48,583 nt of DNA from Saprospiraceae bacterium (GTDB lineage: Bacteria; Bacteroidota; Bacteroidia; Chitinophagales; Saprospiraceae): contig JAIBCI010000113.1 in assembly GCA_019694255.1 (NCBI GenBank), positions 1-48,583 of the forward strand. Reading direction: 5' to 3'. The notes under the pieces were generated by a model. It did not search any database and was not told the DNA's origin. It worked only from the letters and a program-made list of their open reading frames with translations. Shown piece by piece: positions 27,227 to 36,237 of the stretch (position 1 is the first letter of the stretch; each line of letters starts with the position of its first letter). A program made the position numbers and the translations under genes.

Positions 27227-28864
27227 TTGAAAGTAGCAGTTGCGCAGCTAAACTATCATATAGGTAATTTTGAAGGAAATTTGGCCTGCATGAGATCATG
27301 CGTAGCAAAAGCCAGATCCCAGGGCGCTGATCTTATTTGCTTTAGTGAATTGTCTACTTGTGGTTATCCCCCTGTTGATTTTCTTGAATTCAGGGATTTC
27401 ATTCATCGCTCGATGAGTGTGGTTAACGAATTGGCCGGAGATTCCTTTGACATTGGAATTGCTTTAGGATCGCCAACCGTTAATCCTGATCTGGAAGGTA
27501 AAGATTTACATAACTCGGTGTTTTTTTTGTTTGAGGGCAAGGTGCATCATCTGTATCACAAAGGACTTCTGCCAAACTATGATATTTTTGATGAGTATCG
27601 CTATTTTGAACCGGCATCATCTTTTAATACATTTGAATTTAAAGGCGTAAAGATCGCGATAACAATATGTGAGGATATCTGGAATCTCAATCATGATAAC
27701 CCGATGTATGATCTCTGTCCAATGGATGAGATGATAAAAGAGAAACCACGGTTGATGCTCAACCTGTCGGCTTCCCCTTTTAGTTTTGAACACACCAATG
27801 ATCGTTTGAATGTCATTAAAGAAAATGCCAGAAGATACAAAATACCAATCTTCTATGTCAACTGTTTTGGCGCTCAGACAGATATTGTTTTTGACGGAGG
27901 CTCTGTCGTTTCAAGTCCAGACGGCAACAACTTTGAAGAGTTGCCATACTTTCAGGAGGTGTTAAAGGTCTATGACCTTGAGGATGTAGAAAAAGGAATT
28001 TTTAGCAAGGAGCAACGCAAAGACAAGGCTGAACTTATTTATAATGCACTAATTCTGGGTATTCGGGATTATTTTACAAAAATGAACTTCAAATCAGCAA
28101 TCCTTGGTTTATCAGGTGGCATAGATTCGGCATTGACGGCTGTTCTAGCCTGCGACGCTTTAGGCCCGGAAAACGTTACTGCTTTGCTGATGCCATCCAT
28201 GTTTTCTTCAGAAGGTTCGGTAAACGATGCACAAAGCCTTGCGAAAAATCTTGGAATAGAATATAAAATTATACCAATCACCAATGTTTTTGATACCTAC
28301 ATGCAGGAGCTAAAACCCTTTTTCAAGGGTTTGCCCTATAATGTCACGGAAGAAAATATTCAGGCAAGGATCCGTGGAATGCTGCTGATGTCCTTTTCAA
28401 ATAAATTCAGTCATATACTTTTGAATACAACCAACAAGAGTGAAATGGCAGTGGGTTACGGCACGCTTTATGGAGATCTTTGCGGGGGATTAGCGGTTTT
28501 GGCTGATGTATACAAGACTGAGGTTTATTTGCTTTCTGAATATGTGAATAGACATAAATTGCGTATCCCGATAAACAGCATTGCCAAACCACCCTCGGCA
28601 GAATTGCGTCCTGGACAAAAGGACAGCGATTCGCTTCCAACTTATGATTTACTTGATCCTGTTTTATATCAGTATATTGAAAAGAGAAAGGGACCTGATG
28701 AAATTATCAATCTCGGATATGATCGCGAACTTGTATTGCGCATTTTAAAAATGGTCAATAAAGCCGAGTTCAAAAGGTACCAGTCACCACCGGTCATCAG
28801 GGTATCTTATAAATCATTCGGTTCTGGCAGAAGAATGCCGATCGAAGGTCATTATCTTTACTAA
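27227..28864 (+). CDS. nadE: Glutamine-dependent NAD+ synthetase
   Basis: The 545-residue enzyme makes NAD+ from deamido-NAD+ and glutamine. An N-terminal nitrilase-fold glutaminase domain has the triad Glu41, Lys112 and Cys148 (I-C-E-D). The C-terminal synthetase domain has the ATP-binding P-loop S-G-G-I-D-S (296-301). Translation must begin at TTG 27227: an in-frame stop lies at 27218-27220, and M-K-V-A-V-A-Q-L-N-Y is the normal family N-terminus. The gene is divergent from dnaX and is followed 16 bases later by an SPFH-domain gene. Confidence 0.96.
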   Translation: MKVAVAQLNYHIGNFEGNLACMRSCVAKARSQGADLICFSELSTCGYPPVDFLEFRDFIHRSMSVVNELAGDSFDIGIALGSPTVNPDLEGKDLHNSVFFLFEGKVHHLYHKGLLPNYDIFDEYRYFEPASSFNTFEFKGVKIAITICEDIWNLNHDNPMYDLCPMDEMIKEKPRLMLNLSASPFSFEHTNDRLNVIKENARRYKIPIFYVNCFGAQTDIVFDGGSVVSSPDGNNFEELPYFQEVLKVYDLEDVEKGIFSKEQRKDKAELIYNALILGIRDYFTKMNFKSAILGLSGGIDSALTAVLACDALGPENVTALLMPSMFSSEGSVNDAQSLAKNLGIEYKIIPITNVFDTYMQELKPFFKGLPYNVTEENIQARIRGMLLMSFSNKFSHILLNTTNKSEMAVGYGTLYGDLCGGLAVLADVYKTEVYLLSEYVNRHKLRIPINSIAKPPSAELRPGQKDSDSLPTYDLLDPVLYQYIEKRKGPDEIINLGYDRELVLRILKMVNKAEFKRYQSPPVIRVSYKSFGSGRRMPIEGHYLY

Positions 28865-28880
28865 AAATGAAATCTGAGAT

Positions 28881-29801
28881 ATGATACTAATTTACATCGG
28901 AATCCTTGTATTCCTCACCATGTTCCTATCCCTTCGCACGGTAGATCAGGGTATGGTCGCAGTGGTAACTATTTTTGGTAAATATCAACGCGTACTCTTT
29001 CCTGGACTTAACTTTATCATTCCTTTTATAGAGAGTATCCACAAAAGAATATCGGTACAAAATAGAAGTGCCGAACTAGGTTTTCAGGCTGTAACAGTTG
29101 ATCAGGCCAACGTTAATTTTACTGCCATGTTACTTTTTTCCGTCCTTGATCAGGAAGAAGAGACCATCAAAAATGTGGCATTTAAGTTCGTTGATGAGAA
29201 AAATCTTATGCAGGCTCTGATTCGTTCAGTAGAAGGTTCTGTTCGCGCATTTGTAGCGACCAAGAAGCAAAGTGAGGTATTGGTGCTGCGCCGTGAAATT
29301 GTTGAAAATGTCAAAGAACATCTTGACAACACTCTGGAGGATTGGGGATACCATCTGATAGACCTTCAGATTAATGATATCACTTTTGATGAAGAAGTCA
29401 TGCGTTCGATGGCAAAGGTCGTTGCTTCCAATAACCTAAAGGCTGCTGCTGAAAATGAAGGTCAGGCTTTGCTGATTACAAAGACCAAAGCAGCTGAAGC
29501 TGAAGGAAATGCCATAAGAATTTCGGCTGAAGCAGAAAAACTTGCGGCCCAGTTGCGTGGCCAGGGTATTGCTGCCTTTCGGGAAGAGGTCGCCAAGGGA
29601 ATGAGCAAAGCCGCCAAATTGATGGAAGACAGCAACCTCGACGCTTCATTTATCATGTTTAATATCTGGACTGAAGCGATTAAAAATTTTGCAGAACAGG
29701 GCAAGGGGAATGTTATTTTCCTCGATGGCAACATTGATACAATGGAGCGCTCACTGAGACAGCTAATGGCCATGAATAATCTGGATAAATTGCCGAAATA
29801 A
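28881..29801 (+). CDS. SPFH/Band 7 (stomatin-like) membrane protein
   Basis: The 306-residue protein has one N-terminal membrane segment (residues 2-18), an SPFH/prohibitin domain (about 20-190, with R-V-L-F-P-G-L-N and F-D-E-E-V-M-R-S-M) and an alanine/glutamate-rich coiled coil around 195-245. Stomatin-like proteins form large membrane oligomers and are thought to organise membrane microdomains or control protease access. No NfeD-type partner gene lies beside it. It is 16 bases downstream of nadE, so a shared transcript is likely. Confidence 0.92.
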   Translation: MILIYIGILVFLTMFLSLRTVDQGMVAVVTIFGKYQRVLFPGLNFIIPFIESIHKRISVQNRSAELGFQAVTVDQANVNFTAMLLFSVLDQEEETIKNVAFKFVDEKNLMQALIRSVEGSVRAFVATKKQSEVLVLRREIVENVKEHLDNTLEDWGYHLIDLQINDITFDEEVMRSMAKVVASNNLKAAAENEGQALLITKTKAAEAEGNAIRISAEAEKLAAQLRGQGIAAFREEVAKGMSKAAKLMEDSNLDASFIMFNIWTEAIKNFAEQGKGNVIFLDGNIDTMERSLRQLMAMNNLDKLPK

Positions 29802-29811
29802 TTTGGCAACT

Positions 29812-30933
29812 TTACGATTTTATCTTTCGGTATCGAATACCCGCTGAAACACTGATGTACTCTGCGTTGCCGTAATGTGCTTTGAGCGCGATTCCTACAT
29901 TTCCTGAAACTCCTTGAAGATAAGGTATTCGGTAATGATACTGGAATATTAATTTAACATAAAGCGGGATGCCTGCAAGTATTGTGTTTTGAAGAAACTG
30001 ATATCCCAGACGTGTTTCGAGAGTGGTTGGACCAAAAATCCATTCATGAGCACCAAAAACATGCAATCGGTAACTGACTGATCTGGCAGATTGAATGTCT
30101 GGTTTGGTCTCTGATCTTTCTGCAAAATAGGCGCTCAGACTGTGATATTCAGCTTCCAGTCCTGCTTTCATGATCCTTATTGGACAATAAAATCTTCCAG
30201 CCTGCAAATCCAAAATGTCTATTTTGAACTTCGGCCCCCCCGGCACCTTATGCTCTGTCCATGCAAGACCATATTGGCATGCAAACATCCACATCTTCCT
30301 GTTGGTGATTTGTGGTCGAACTGGTCTCGATCTTGGAATATATCCTGATTGCACACCCAGTAAAATATTAATGTAATTTAATCCAAGATTGGGAGACTTA
30401 AAAGCACCGTTCGAAATATGACAAAGGGCAATTCCGGAATAAATATTAAACGATTGTTTAACTGGAATGGATACTCTCCATTCAAATGTAGTCATATTAT
30501 TTAAATGTGTGCTAATTGCATTTTGCTGAGGATTATTTTGAAAATGATAGATGCGCTGATTGTAGGATAAACCACTTCCAATCAAAAACCATCCAGTTGC
30601 CAGTGGACCTAGGCGATACCTGAAATCATAAAATAGCACCAGCCCGTATGCATCGCCCAGTACATTGGACGGTTGTCCAAGATCAAAATACTTGATTAAT
30701 GCCCCGGCATAAATCTGGTCTGAATTGTAAGGATATTTTTTCGGGTTGACGCTTTTGGAGATAGCAAGGTCTAAGATTGATCCTATGCCGTGGGGTTTAA
30801 TTCCAAACTTGGGTGTGTGCACAAGTAACTTACTGCATTGAATTCCTGACCTGAAATGCCATGATGTGTCCTGGCAATTGACATTATTATAGATCAGTAA
30901 TGTGGCACAGAAGATACTTACGATTCTAATCAC
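29812..30933 (-). CDS. Acyloxyacyl hydrolase/PagL-like outer-membrane lipid A deacylase
   Basis: The 373-residue protein has a signal peptide (first 20 residues) and a beta-barrel pattern. The PagL-type catalytic motif reads His172-Ile-Ser174-Asn175-Gly-Ala. PagL-type enzymes remove an acyl chain from lipid A in the outer membrane, changing surface charge and immune recognition; activity here is inferred. The protein is longer than the roughly 170-residue Pseudomonas PagL and has extra barrel strands, as in other Bacteroidota homologues. Its start overlaps the end of hutH by eight bases. Confidence 0.75.
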   Translation of the reverse strand: MIRIVSIFCATLLIYNNVNCQDTSWHFRSGIQCSKLLVHTPKFGIKPHGIGSILDLAISKSVNPKKYPYNSDQIYAGALIKYFDLGQPSNVLGDAYGLVLFYDFRYRLGPLATGWFLIGSGLSYNQRIYHFQNNPQQNAISTHLNNMTTFEWRVSIPVKQSFNIYSGIALCHISNGAFKSPNLGLNYINILLGVQSGYIPRSRPVRPQITNRKMWMFACQYGLAWTEHKVPGGPKFKIDILDLQAGRFYCPIRIMKAGLEAEYHSLSAYFAERSETKPDIQSARSVSYRLHVFGAHEWIFGPTTLETRLGYQFLQNTILAGIPLYVKLIFQYHYRIPYLQGVSGNVGIALKAHYGNAEYISVSAGIRYRKIKS

Positions 30934-32419
30934 TTGGCGAATTCACATGTATTAAAAATTCAAGTGTCTTTTCAAATTCCTCGGAAGGAATATGATCCTT
31001 TTCGCGGTATGGAATCAGCTCTCTGTATTGCTGAAACATGAATTGTAATTTATCACCTGTTTTCCATTCAACTCCTCGCAGTTGCCACGCTCGACATGTA
31101 GTCATCCATTCCATGGCCAACACCAATCCTGTTCGTTCGGTCACAGCCATTGCTTTTAAAGCTGCATTGGCCCCCATACTGACATGATCCTCCTGTCCTT
31201 TACTGGTCACAATTGAGTCCACAGAGGCCGGAGTGCACAGCTGTTTGTTCTGACTGACAAGCGAAGCTGCTGAATACTGAACAATCATATATCCGGAATT
31301 TAATCCCGGATCTGTTGTAAGAAAATCAGGCAGACCACGGGAACCGTTGATCAGCTGATAAATTCGACGTTCAGAAATACTTGCCAGTTCAGCGACCGAA
31401 ATACATAAAAAATCTGCAGCAAGTGCCAGCGGCTGTGCATGAAAATTACCCCCGGAGAGCACCTGCTGTTGGGACAGCATCAAAGGATTGTCCGTAACGG
31501 CATTTATCTCACGTGTCACAATATCTTCAATATAATGCAAACAATCCAAGGTAGCGCCATGAACCTGAGGGATACACCTGAAACTATATGGATCCTGCAC
31601 CGAAATTTTGGACCTGAATTGAATATTGCTTCCCGATAAAAGTTGCCGTAAGGTATCCGCTACCTCAATTTGTCCTTTTTGCTTTCTAAGCAGATGGATT
31701 TCTTCGTTGAGAAAATCCATCGTACAATTGAATGCATCGATCGAAAGGGCACTGGTAATGTTAGCAATTTTAAAAAGACTGTATGATCTGTACAGTGCAT
31801 TGAGGAGTGTGGCCAAAGTATATTGGGTTCCGTTAAGAAGCGCAAGCCCTTCTTTCATACGCAACATGGGAGGGTGAATACCTCTTGACTTGAGCAGATC
31901 TGCGACATTTCCATCTGTATTGATAATTTTGCCTTCCCCAATACACAGTAAGCTCATGTGCGCCAGTGGTGCCAGATCCCCGGAAGCACCAAGCGACCCT
32001 CTTTCTGGAATTTCAGGAAAAATCTTTTCATTATAAATTTGAATGAGAAACTGCAAAAGTTCAGGCCGGATACATGAATTGCCTTTAGAAAGACTGATAA
32101 TCTTTAACAAGAGCATAAGTTTGCAGGTCTCCACATCAATGGAAGGACCTGTTCCGCATGCATGTGAACGAACCAGGTTGATCTGCAATTGACTCAATTC
32201 TTCACTTGCAATCACCTGGTTACACAAAGCTCCAAAACCTGTATTAATTCCATATACCGGGGTAGAGGATTTTGCAATTTTTTCTTCTAAAGAACTTCGA
32301 TAATCAGCAACAGTATTCCATGTTTGTTCTGATAAACCAATGGGTTGATCACTTTTCCAAATGGTAATGATATCCCGAAATGTCCATTCCGAAAAATCTA
32401 AAATATGAACCGCTTTCAT
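30926..32419 (-). CDS. hutH: Histidine ammonia-lyase
   Basis: The 497-residue protein belongs to the MIO-dependent aromatic amino acid lyases. Ala145-Ser146-Gly147 in G-S-L-G-A-S-G-D-L-A-P-L-A-H forms the MIO cofactor, and Tyr56 and the I-N-T-G-F-G segment are present. The selectivity position reads Ser-His (R-S-H-A-C-G), which is the histidine ammonia-lyase pattern rather than the His-Leu or Phe-Leu of tyrosine and phenylalanine lyases. It should turn histidine into urocanate and ammonia. No hutU, hutI or hutG lies in the window. It overlaps the PagL-like gene, an unexpected partner. Confidence 0.9.
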   Translation of the reverse strand: MKAVHILDFSEWTFRDIITIWKSDQPIGLSEQTWNTVADYRSSLEEKIAKSSTPVYGINTGFGALCNQVIASEELSQLQINLVRSHACGTGPSIDVETCKLMLLLKIISLSKGNSCIRPELLQFLIQIYNEKIFPEIPERGSLGASGDLAPLAHMSLLCIGEGKIINTDGNVADLLKSRGIHPPMLRMKEGLALLNGTQYTLATLLNALYRSYSLFKIANITSALSIDAFNCTMDFLNEEIHLLRKQKGQIEVADTLRQLLSGSNIQFRSKISVQDPYSFRCIPQVHGATLDCLHYIEDIVTREINAVTDNPLMLSQQQVLSGGNFHAQPLALAADFLCISVAELASISERRIYQLINGSRGLPDFLTTDPGLNSGYMIVQYSAASLVSQNKQLCTPASVDSIVTSKGQEDHVSMGANAALKAMAVTERTGLVLAMEWMTTCRAWQLRGVEWKTGDKLQFMFQQYRELIPYREKDHIPSEEFEKTLEFLIHVNSPSD

Positions 32420-32497
32420 TCGGTAAAAATAAAGTTAGGTCGTTTAAAATTGCTAAAAATATATGACAATATTTCAGAATATAATCCTACATTCTGC

Positions 32498-32505
32498 TAA
32501 TTTTG
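32498..32505 (+). promoter_or_regulatory. Bacteroidota -7 motif TAATTTTG for recA
   Basis: TAATTTTG lies 20 bases before the recA ATG. A TTTC 22 bases upstream is the best -33 candidate. I do not see a clear LexA-type palindrome in this spacer. Confidence 0.5.
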
Positions 32506-32525
32506 CAAGCTATTAAAAAATTACT

Positions 32526-33575
32526 ATGTCTAAAGAAAAAGATGAAAAATTAAAAGCACTACAACTGACCATAGACAGACTTGAGAAGACCTATGGAAAG
32601 GGATCGATCATGAAATTAGGAGATAAAGCAGTTCTTAACGAGGTTGATATTATTCACAGCGGATCTATTAGCCTAGATGCTTGTCTTGGTATTGGAGGAT
32701 TTCCAAAAGGCCGTGTTATTGAGATTTATGGACCTGAATCCTCCGGTAAAACAACCCTGGCAATTCACGCAATTGCCGAATGTCAGAAAAACGGCGGAAT
32801 TGCAGCTTTTATTGACGCAGAACATGCATTTGACAGGACTTATGCTGAAGGACTGGGTGTTAATACAGAAGAATTGCTGATTAGCCAGCCTGATAATGGT
32901 GAACAAGCACTCGAAATTGCCGAAAACCTAATCAGGTCAGGAGCTATCGAAATCATCGTCATTGACTCTGTCGCAGCGCTGGTACCCAGAAGTGAGATTG
33001 AAGGTGAGATGGGTGATGCCAAAGTAGGCCTACAGGCCAGATTGATGTCACAGGCTCTGAGAAAGTTGACTGGAACGCTGAGCAAAACCGGATGTTGTTG
33101 CATTTTTATTAACCAGCTCAGAGAGAAAATTGGCGTTATGTTCGGAAATCCGGAAACTACTACTGGAGGTAATGCACTTAAGTTTTATGCATCCATGAGA
33201 TTGGATATCCGCAAATCAGGTAATGCGATCAAGGATAAGGACGGAAACGTAACTGGAAATCGCGTAAAAGTTAAAGTGGTCAAAAATAAACTGGCACCGC
33301 CCTTCAAAATAGCTGAATTTGACATTGAATATGGAATAGGAATTAGCCGCAGCGGAGAAATCGTAGATCTTGGCTCTGACCTTAATGTCCTTGGAAAAAG
33401 TGGAAGTTGGTACTCTTATGAAGGTACAAAGATTGCCCAGGGAAGGGATGCTGCCAAACAATTTATGTTAGACAACCCGGAAGTTTCCAGGGAAATTGAA
33501 GAGAAAATCAGACAGAAATTAGCCACTGGTAAATTAGTAAAAGCAGAGATGGCCTCAACGGAAGAACAGGGATAA
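32526..33575 (+). CDS. recA: Recombinase RecA
   Basis: The 349-residue protein is a full-length RecA. The Walker A motif G-P-E-S-S-G-K-T lies at 69-76, the Walker B region [10 protein letters not shown] follows, and the L2-loop region [12 protein letters not shown] is intact. RecA forms filaments on single-stranded DNA, exchanges strands and stimulates repressor self-cleavage. It is a single-gene unit, convergent with gldD, with a strong hairpin terminator about 150 bases downstream. Confidence 0.98.
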   Translation: MSKEKDEKLKALQLTIDRLEKTYGKGSIMKLGDKAVLNEVDIIHSGSISLDACLGIGGFPKGRVIEIYGPESSGKTTLAIHAIAECQKNGGIAAFIDAEHAFDRTYAEGLGVNTEELLISQPDNGEQALEIAENLIRSGAIEIIVIDSVAALVPRSEIEGEMGDAKVGLQARLMSQALRKLTGTLSKTGCCCIFINQLREKIGVMFGNPETTTGGNALKFYASMRLDIRKSGNAIKDKDGNVTGNRVKVKVVKNKLAPPFKIAEFDIEYGIGISRSGEIVDLGSDLNVLGKSGSWYSYEGTKIAQGRDAAKQFMLDNPEVSREIEEKIRQKLATGKLVKAEMASTEEQG

Positions 33576-33725
33576 AAAAATTTTAGCATTATTCTTCCTG
33601 AATTCTTCAAATCAAATTATTTTTGGCATGCCTTAAGACACACGACATCAGGCAAAATATCAGGTTGGTAATCAGTCTTTTTAAGAAGATTATCGGCCAC
33701 TTTTCTTATCCTATTTATATATCTG

Positions 33726-33752
33726 ATAGCGGAACTTGTTTCCGCTATTTTT
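33726..33752 (+). terminator. Intrinsic terminator of recA
   Basis: A perfect 9-bp stem (ATAGCGGAA facing TTCCGCTAT, loop CTTGT) is followed by TTTT and AT-rich DNA on the plus strand. It ends at the gldD stop codon. It could serve both strands, but only the plus side has a T run. Confidence 0.7.
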
Positions 33753-34362
33753 ATTTCCAATTAAAACTGTTCACCATCTCTATAATGTCCTCCTTCACAA
33801 AATCGTAATATGGCTTCAGACTATCCTGGTCTATATGCGAATTAAAATACAACGCCCCCCTTAAGAAATGATGCAAGGAGTCGGTAAGATAAAATTGAAA
33901 AGGAGTTGCCGTGGGACCCTCAATTTCATATATTATTCCGTTTACCCCGTTTGATTTCTTTACTGGGAATTCGTCAATGTAGTCTGCCTTCAACAGATGA
34001 TCCTTGACAAACTTATAACTGTCTTCAACACTTTTGCCTAATTCCTTTTGGTTCTCCAGATGCTTGTATGTACAATAAACCTTCGCGTTCAGTGATTCAA
34101 ATTTAATATTGAACCAGCAAGGTTCAGCGAGCGTATCAAAAAAAGTTGAATCCTTCTCATAAGTGGCGTAGACTGGTATCTTGAATTCGAAAGGACAATT
34201 TTCAGGCGATGAAAGTCCATATTTCTTAGCCGGTAAATCTACCCTTGGATATGTCCGCGGTTTTGGATTAAATACTCTTTCCTTGCACCCTTCGGATACC
34301 AGCAAAAAAAGTAATAAAATTATTTTTCCACTGAAAGGTCTGAAATAATAAAAAAGGCCCAA
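33751..34362 (-). CDS. gldD: Gliding motility lipoprotein GldD
   Basis: The protein is 203 residues from a TTG at 34362, two bases after the gldE stop. This start gives a compact lipoprotein signal with the lipobox ending at Cys26 (L-V-S-E-G-C); longer in-frame starts would run back into gldE. GldD landmarks are visible: N-P-K-P-R-T-Y-P-R-V-D near residue 32, C-P-F-E-F, and paired Cys/Trp in E-P-C-W-F-N-I. GldD is required for gliding and is associated with type IX secretion, although its exact role is not settled. The order ssb-gldE-gldD is typical of gliding Bacteroidota. Confidence 0.88.
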   Translation of the reverse strand: MGLFYYFRPFSGKIILLLFLLVSEGCKERVFNPKPRTYPRVDLPAKKYGLSSPENCPFEFKIPVYATYEKDSTFFDTLAEPCWFNIKFESLNAKVYCTYKHLENQKELGKSVEDSYKFVKDHLLKADYIDEFPVKKSNGVNGIIYEIEGPTATPFQFYLTDSLHHFLRGALYFNSHIDQDSLKPYYDFVKEDIIEMVNSFNWK

Positions 34363-34363
34363 A

Positions 34364-35773
34364 CTATTTTGTCGTGATTTTAATTTTTTCAATTCTTCGC
34401 TTATCAACTTGCACAATCTTGAATTTGATACCTTGTATTTGTATTTCCTGATCTCTCTTTGGCATTTCACTGGTATGCTCAAGTACAAGTCCTGCTATAG
34501 AATCCGCAGAACCTCTGACATTATTAAAAGAATTGGTATCCATTCCCAAGACCCTGCACATATCATTGATCAATGTCTTACCTTCAAATATGTAATTATT
34601 CTGATCGAGCATTGTATAATTGAGGTCGTGTAGATCGTCAAATTCATCTTGTATTTCCCCTACAATTTGTTCCATGATGTCTTCGAGTGTGACAAGCCCG
34701 CTTGTCCCTCCATATTCATCCACCACAATGGCCATATGAACTTTTTTGCTTTGAAAATCATGAAGCAGATCATTGATTTTACGGTTTTCCGGAACGTAAA
34801 ATAAATTATTTCTAATAAGAGACTGCCACTCATAATGATCTGATTCATCAAGATATGGTACAAGATCCTTTGCATAAAGAATTCCAGTCAAGTGGTCAAG
34901 ATCACCCCGGTAAACAGGCATTCTGGAATAACCGTACTGTTGAACGTTTTTAATCGTCTCGTTAAAATTTTCATCAAAGTCAAGCGCACAAATGTCTGTG
35001 CGCGGTTTCATGATCTGTTTGATGGTTACATCATTGAATTTGATAATACCCTTGAGCATGCCAACCTGTTCCTCCGATCCATGCTCTTCGCTCACTGCCA
35101 GTTCGATAGCCTTGTCCAGATCCTGCTTGGCGGAGGCGCTGCCTACAATTTTTCTTTCGAGAAGTTTTTTTTCAACCCGATGACTCATACCAACAAGAAA
35201 ATATGTCAATGGAGAAAAAAGAATGTCCGCTATGCGCAATGGCATGGCCATCGAAATAGCAAATTTCTTATTGTTTAGTTGCCCATAGATTTTAGGTGTG
35301 ACTTCTCCAAACAACAGAATCACCAGGGTTGAACCGACAACTGCAATAAGAAAATTAAGAAATGAAGTTATACTTTCAATACTGTATTCTGTAAGCCCAA
35401 AAGTGTCATGCAACCAAGTGGCAGCGCCGTTATAAGATTCCTCCGGTAATACCTGATCCAGAAAATGTTCAAATACCAGTGCTATTCCAATATTGATCAG
35501 CGTTACCAGTATAAGCAACAAGGCTAGCAATCGCTTGGAGTGGTTTCTTAAATAAATTAAGGTTTTGGCCGCTTCATTTTCATCATCGTTTCGCAAATCC
35601 TCAATGTCAGTGGGTGTCATTGAAAATATCGCAATCTCAGTTGCAGAAATTAACCCTATAAAAATTATTAATACGACAAGCCCTATTATACTGTAGGTTA
35701 AGGCCCAACCGCCTGCCATCTGCAGCAAACCAATAAAAATAAAATGAGCCGAATAAGGATCTGAATTATCCAT
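34364..35773 (-). CDS. gldE: GldE, gliding-associated HlyC/CorC-type CBS-domain membrane protein
   Basis: The 469-residue protein has an N-terminal DUF21 (CNNM) membrane domain with about four hydrophobic segments. A pair of CBS domains follows (around residues 215-330, including R-M-P-V-Y-R and V-D-E-Y-G-G-T-S-G-L-V-T-L-E-D), then a C-terminal CorC/HlyC domain. GldE is a paralogue of magnesium/cobalt-efflux-like proteins and supports gliding alongside GldD. ATG 35773 is preferred over a TTG 12 bases upstream. The stop is two bases before the gldD start. Confidence 0.9.
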   Translation of the reverse strand: MDNSDPYSAHFIFIGLLQMAGGWALTYSIIGLVVLIIFIGLISATEIAIFSMTPTDIEDLRNDDENEAAKTLIYLRNHSKRLLALLLILVTLINIGIALVFEHFLDQVLPEESYNGAATWLHDTFGLTEYSIESITSFLNFLIAVVGSTLVILLFGEVTPKIYGQLNNKKFAISMAMPLRIADILFSPLTYFLVGMSHRVEKKLLERKIVGSASAKQDLDKAIELAVSEEHGSEEQVGMLKGIIKFNDVTIKQIMKPRTDICALDFDENFNETIKNVQQYGYSRMPVYRGDLDHLTGILYAKDLVPYLDESDHYEWQSLIRNNLFYVPENRKINDLLHDFQSKKVHMAIVVDEYGGTSGLVTLEDIMEQIVGEIQDEFDDLHDLNYTMLDQNNYIFEGKTLINDMCRVLGMDTNSFNNVRGSADSIAGLVLEHTSEMPKRDQEIQIQGIKFKIVQVDKRRIEKIKITTK

Positions 35774-35793
35774 AAAAGACAACAAACGGAAGC

Positions 35794-36228
35794 TTAAAAT
35801 GGTAGGTCATCATCCTCAACATTGGGACTAAAATCCTGACCGCGGGTTGGTTCACGATTTTCTGGCGCACTGACATTTGAAGACGTTGGATTCGAATGGC
35901 CTCCTTCTCTGCGCTCAAGAATTTTAAGGAGGTCAACCGTTACTTCTGCTGCATAATGGTCCTTACCATCGCGATCCTGCCATTTGCGATGGGTGAGTTT
36001 TCCTTCGACATATACAAGCATTCCTTTTCTCAATACCTTGGCTCGTTCTGCAAGCCCGCGCCACATGACGATGTCATGCCACTCAGTTGATTTAACCCAA
36101 TTACCATTTCGGTCTTTGTAGTTCTCGTTGGTGGCCAAGGTAAAATTAGCCTTGGGAACTCCGCTTTCTGTTGTTCTTAGTTCGGGATCCTTTCCAAGAT
36201 TTCCGATCAGCATTACCCTGTTTAACAT
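35794..36228 (-). CDS. ssb: Single-stranded DNA-binding protein
   Basis: The 144-residue SSB has the OB fold beginning M-L-N-R-V-M-L-I-G-N-L-G-K-D-P-E-L-R. A glycine-poor linker and the acidic C-terminal tip D-D-D-L-P-F recruit repair and replication partners. It lies between mutY and gldE with 9- and 20-base gaps, so the repair and gliding genes probably share a transcript. Confidence 0.97.
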   Translation of the reverse strand: MLNRVMLIGNLGKDPELRTTESGVPKANFTLATNENYKDRNGNWVKSTEWHDIVMWRGLAERAKVLRKGMLVYVEGKLTHRKWQDRDGKDHYAAEVTVDLLKILERREGGHSNPTSSNVSAPENREPTRGQDFSPNVEDDDLPF

Positions 36229-36237
36229 ATGCGCTTA

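Noticed and set aside
33751-34488. GldD starting at an earlier codon (34488), 42 residues longer
   Set aside because: The extra region lies inside gldE and would bury the lipoprotein signal. The TTG at 34362 gives a normal signal and coupling.
34892-35278. 128-codon plus-strand frame
   Set aside because: It is antisense to gldE and its residue pattern shows no family. It looks like a shadow of the real gene.
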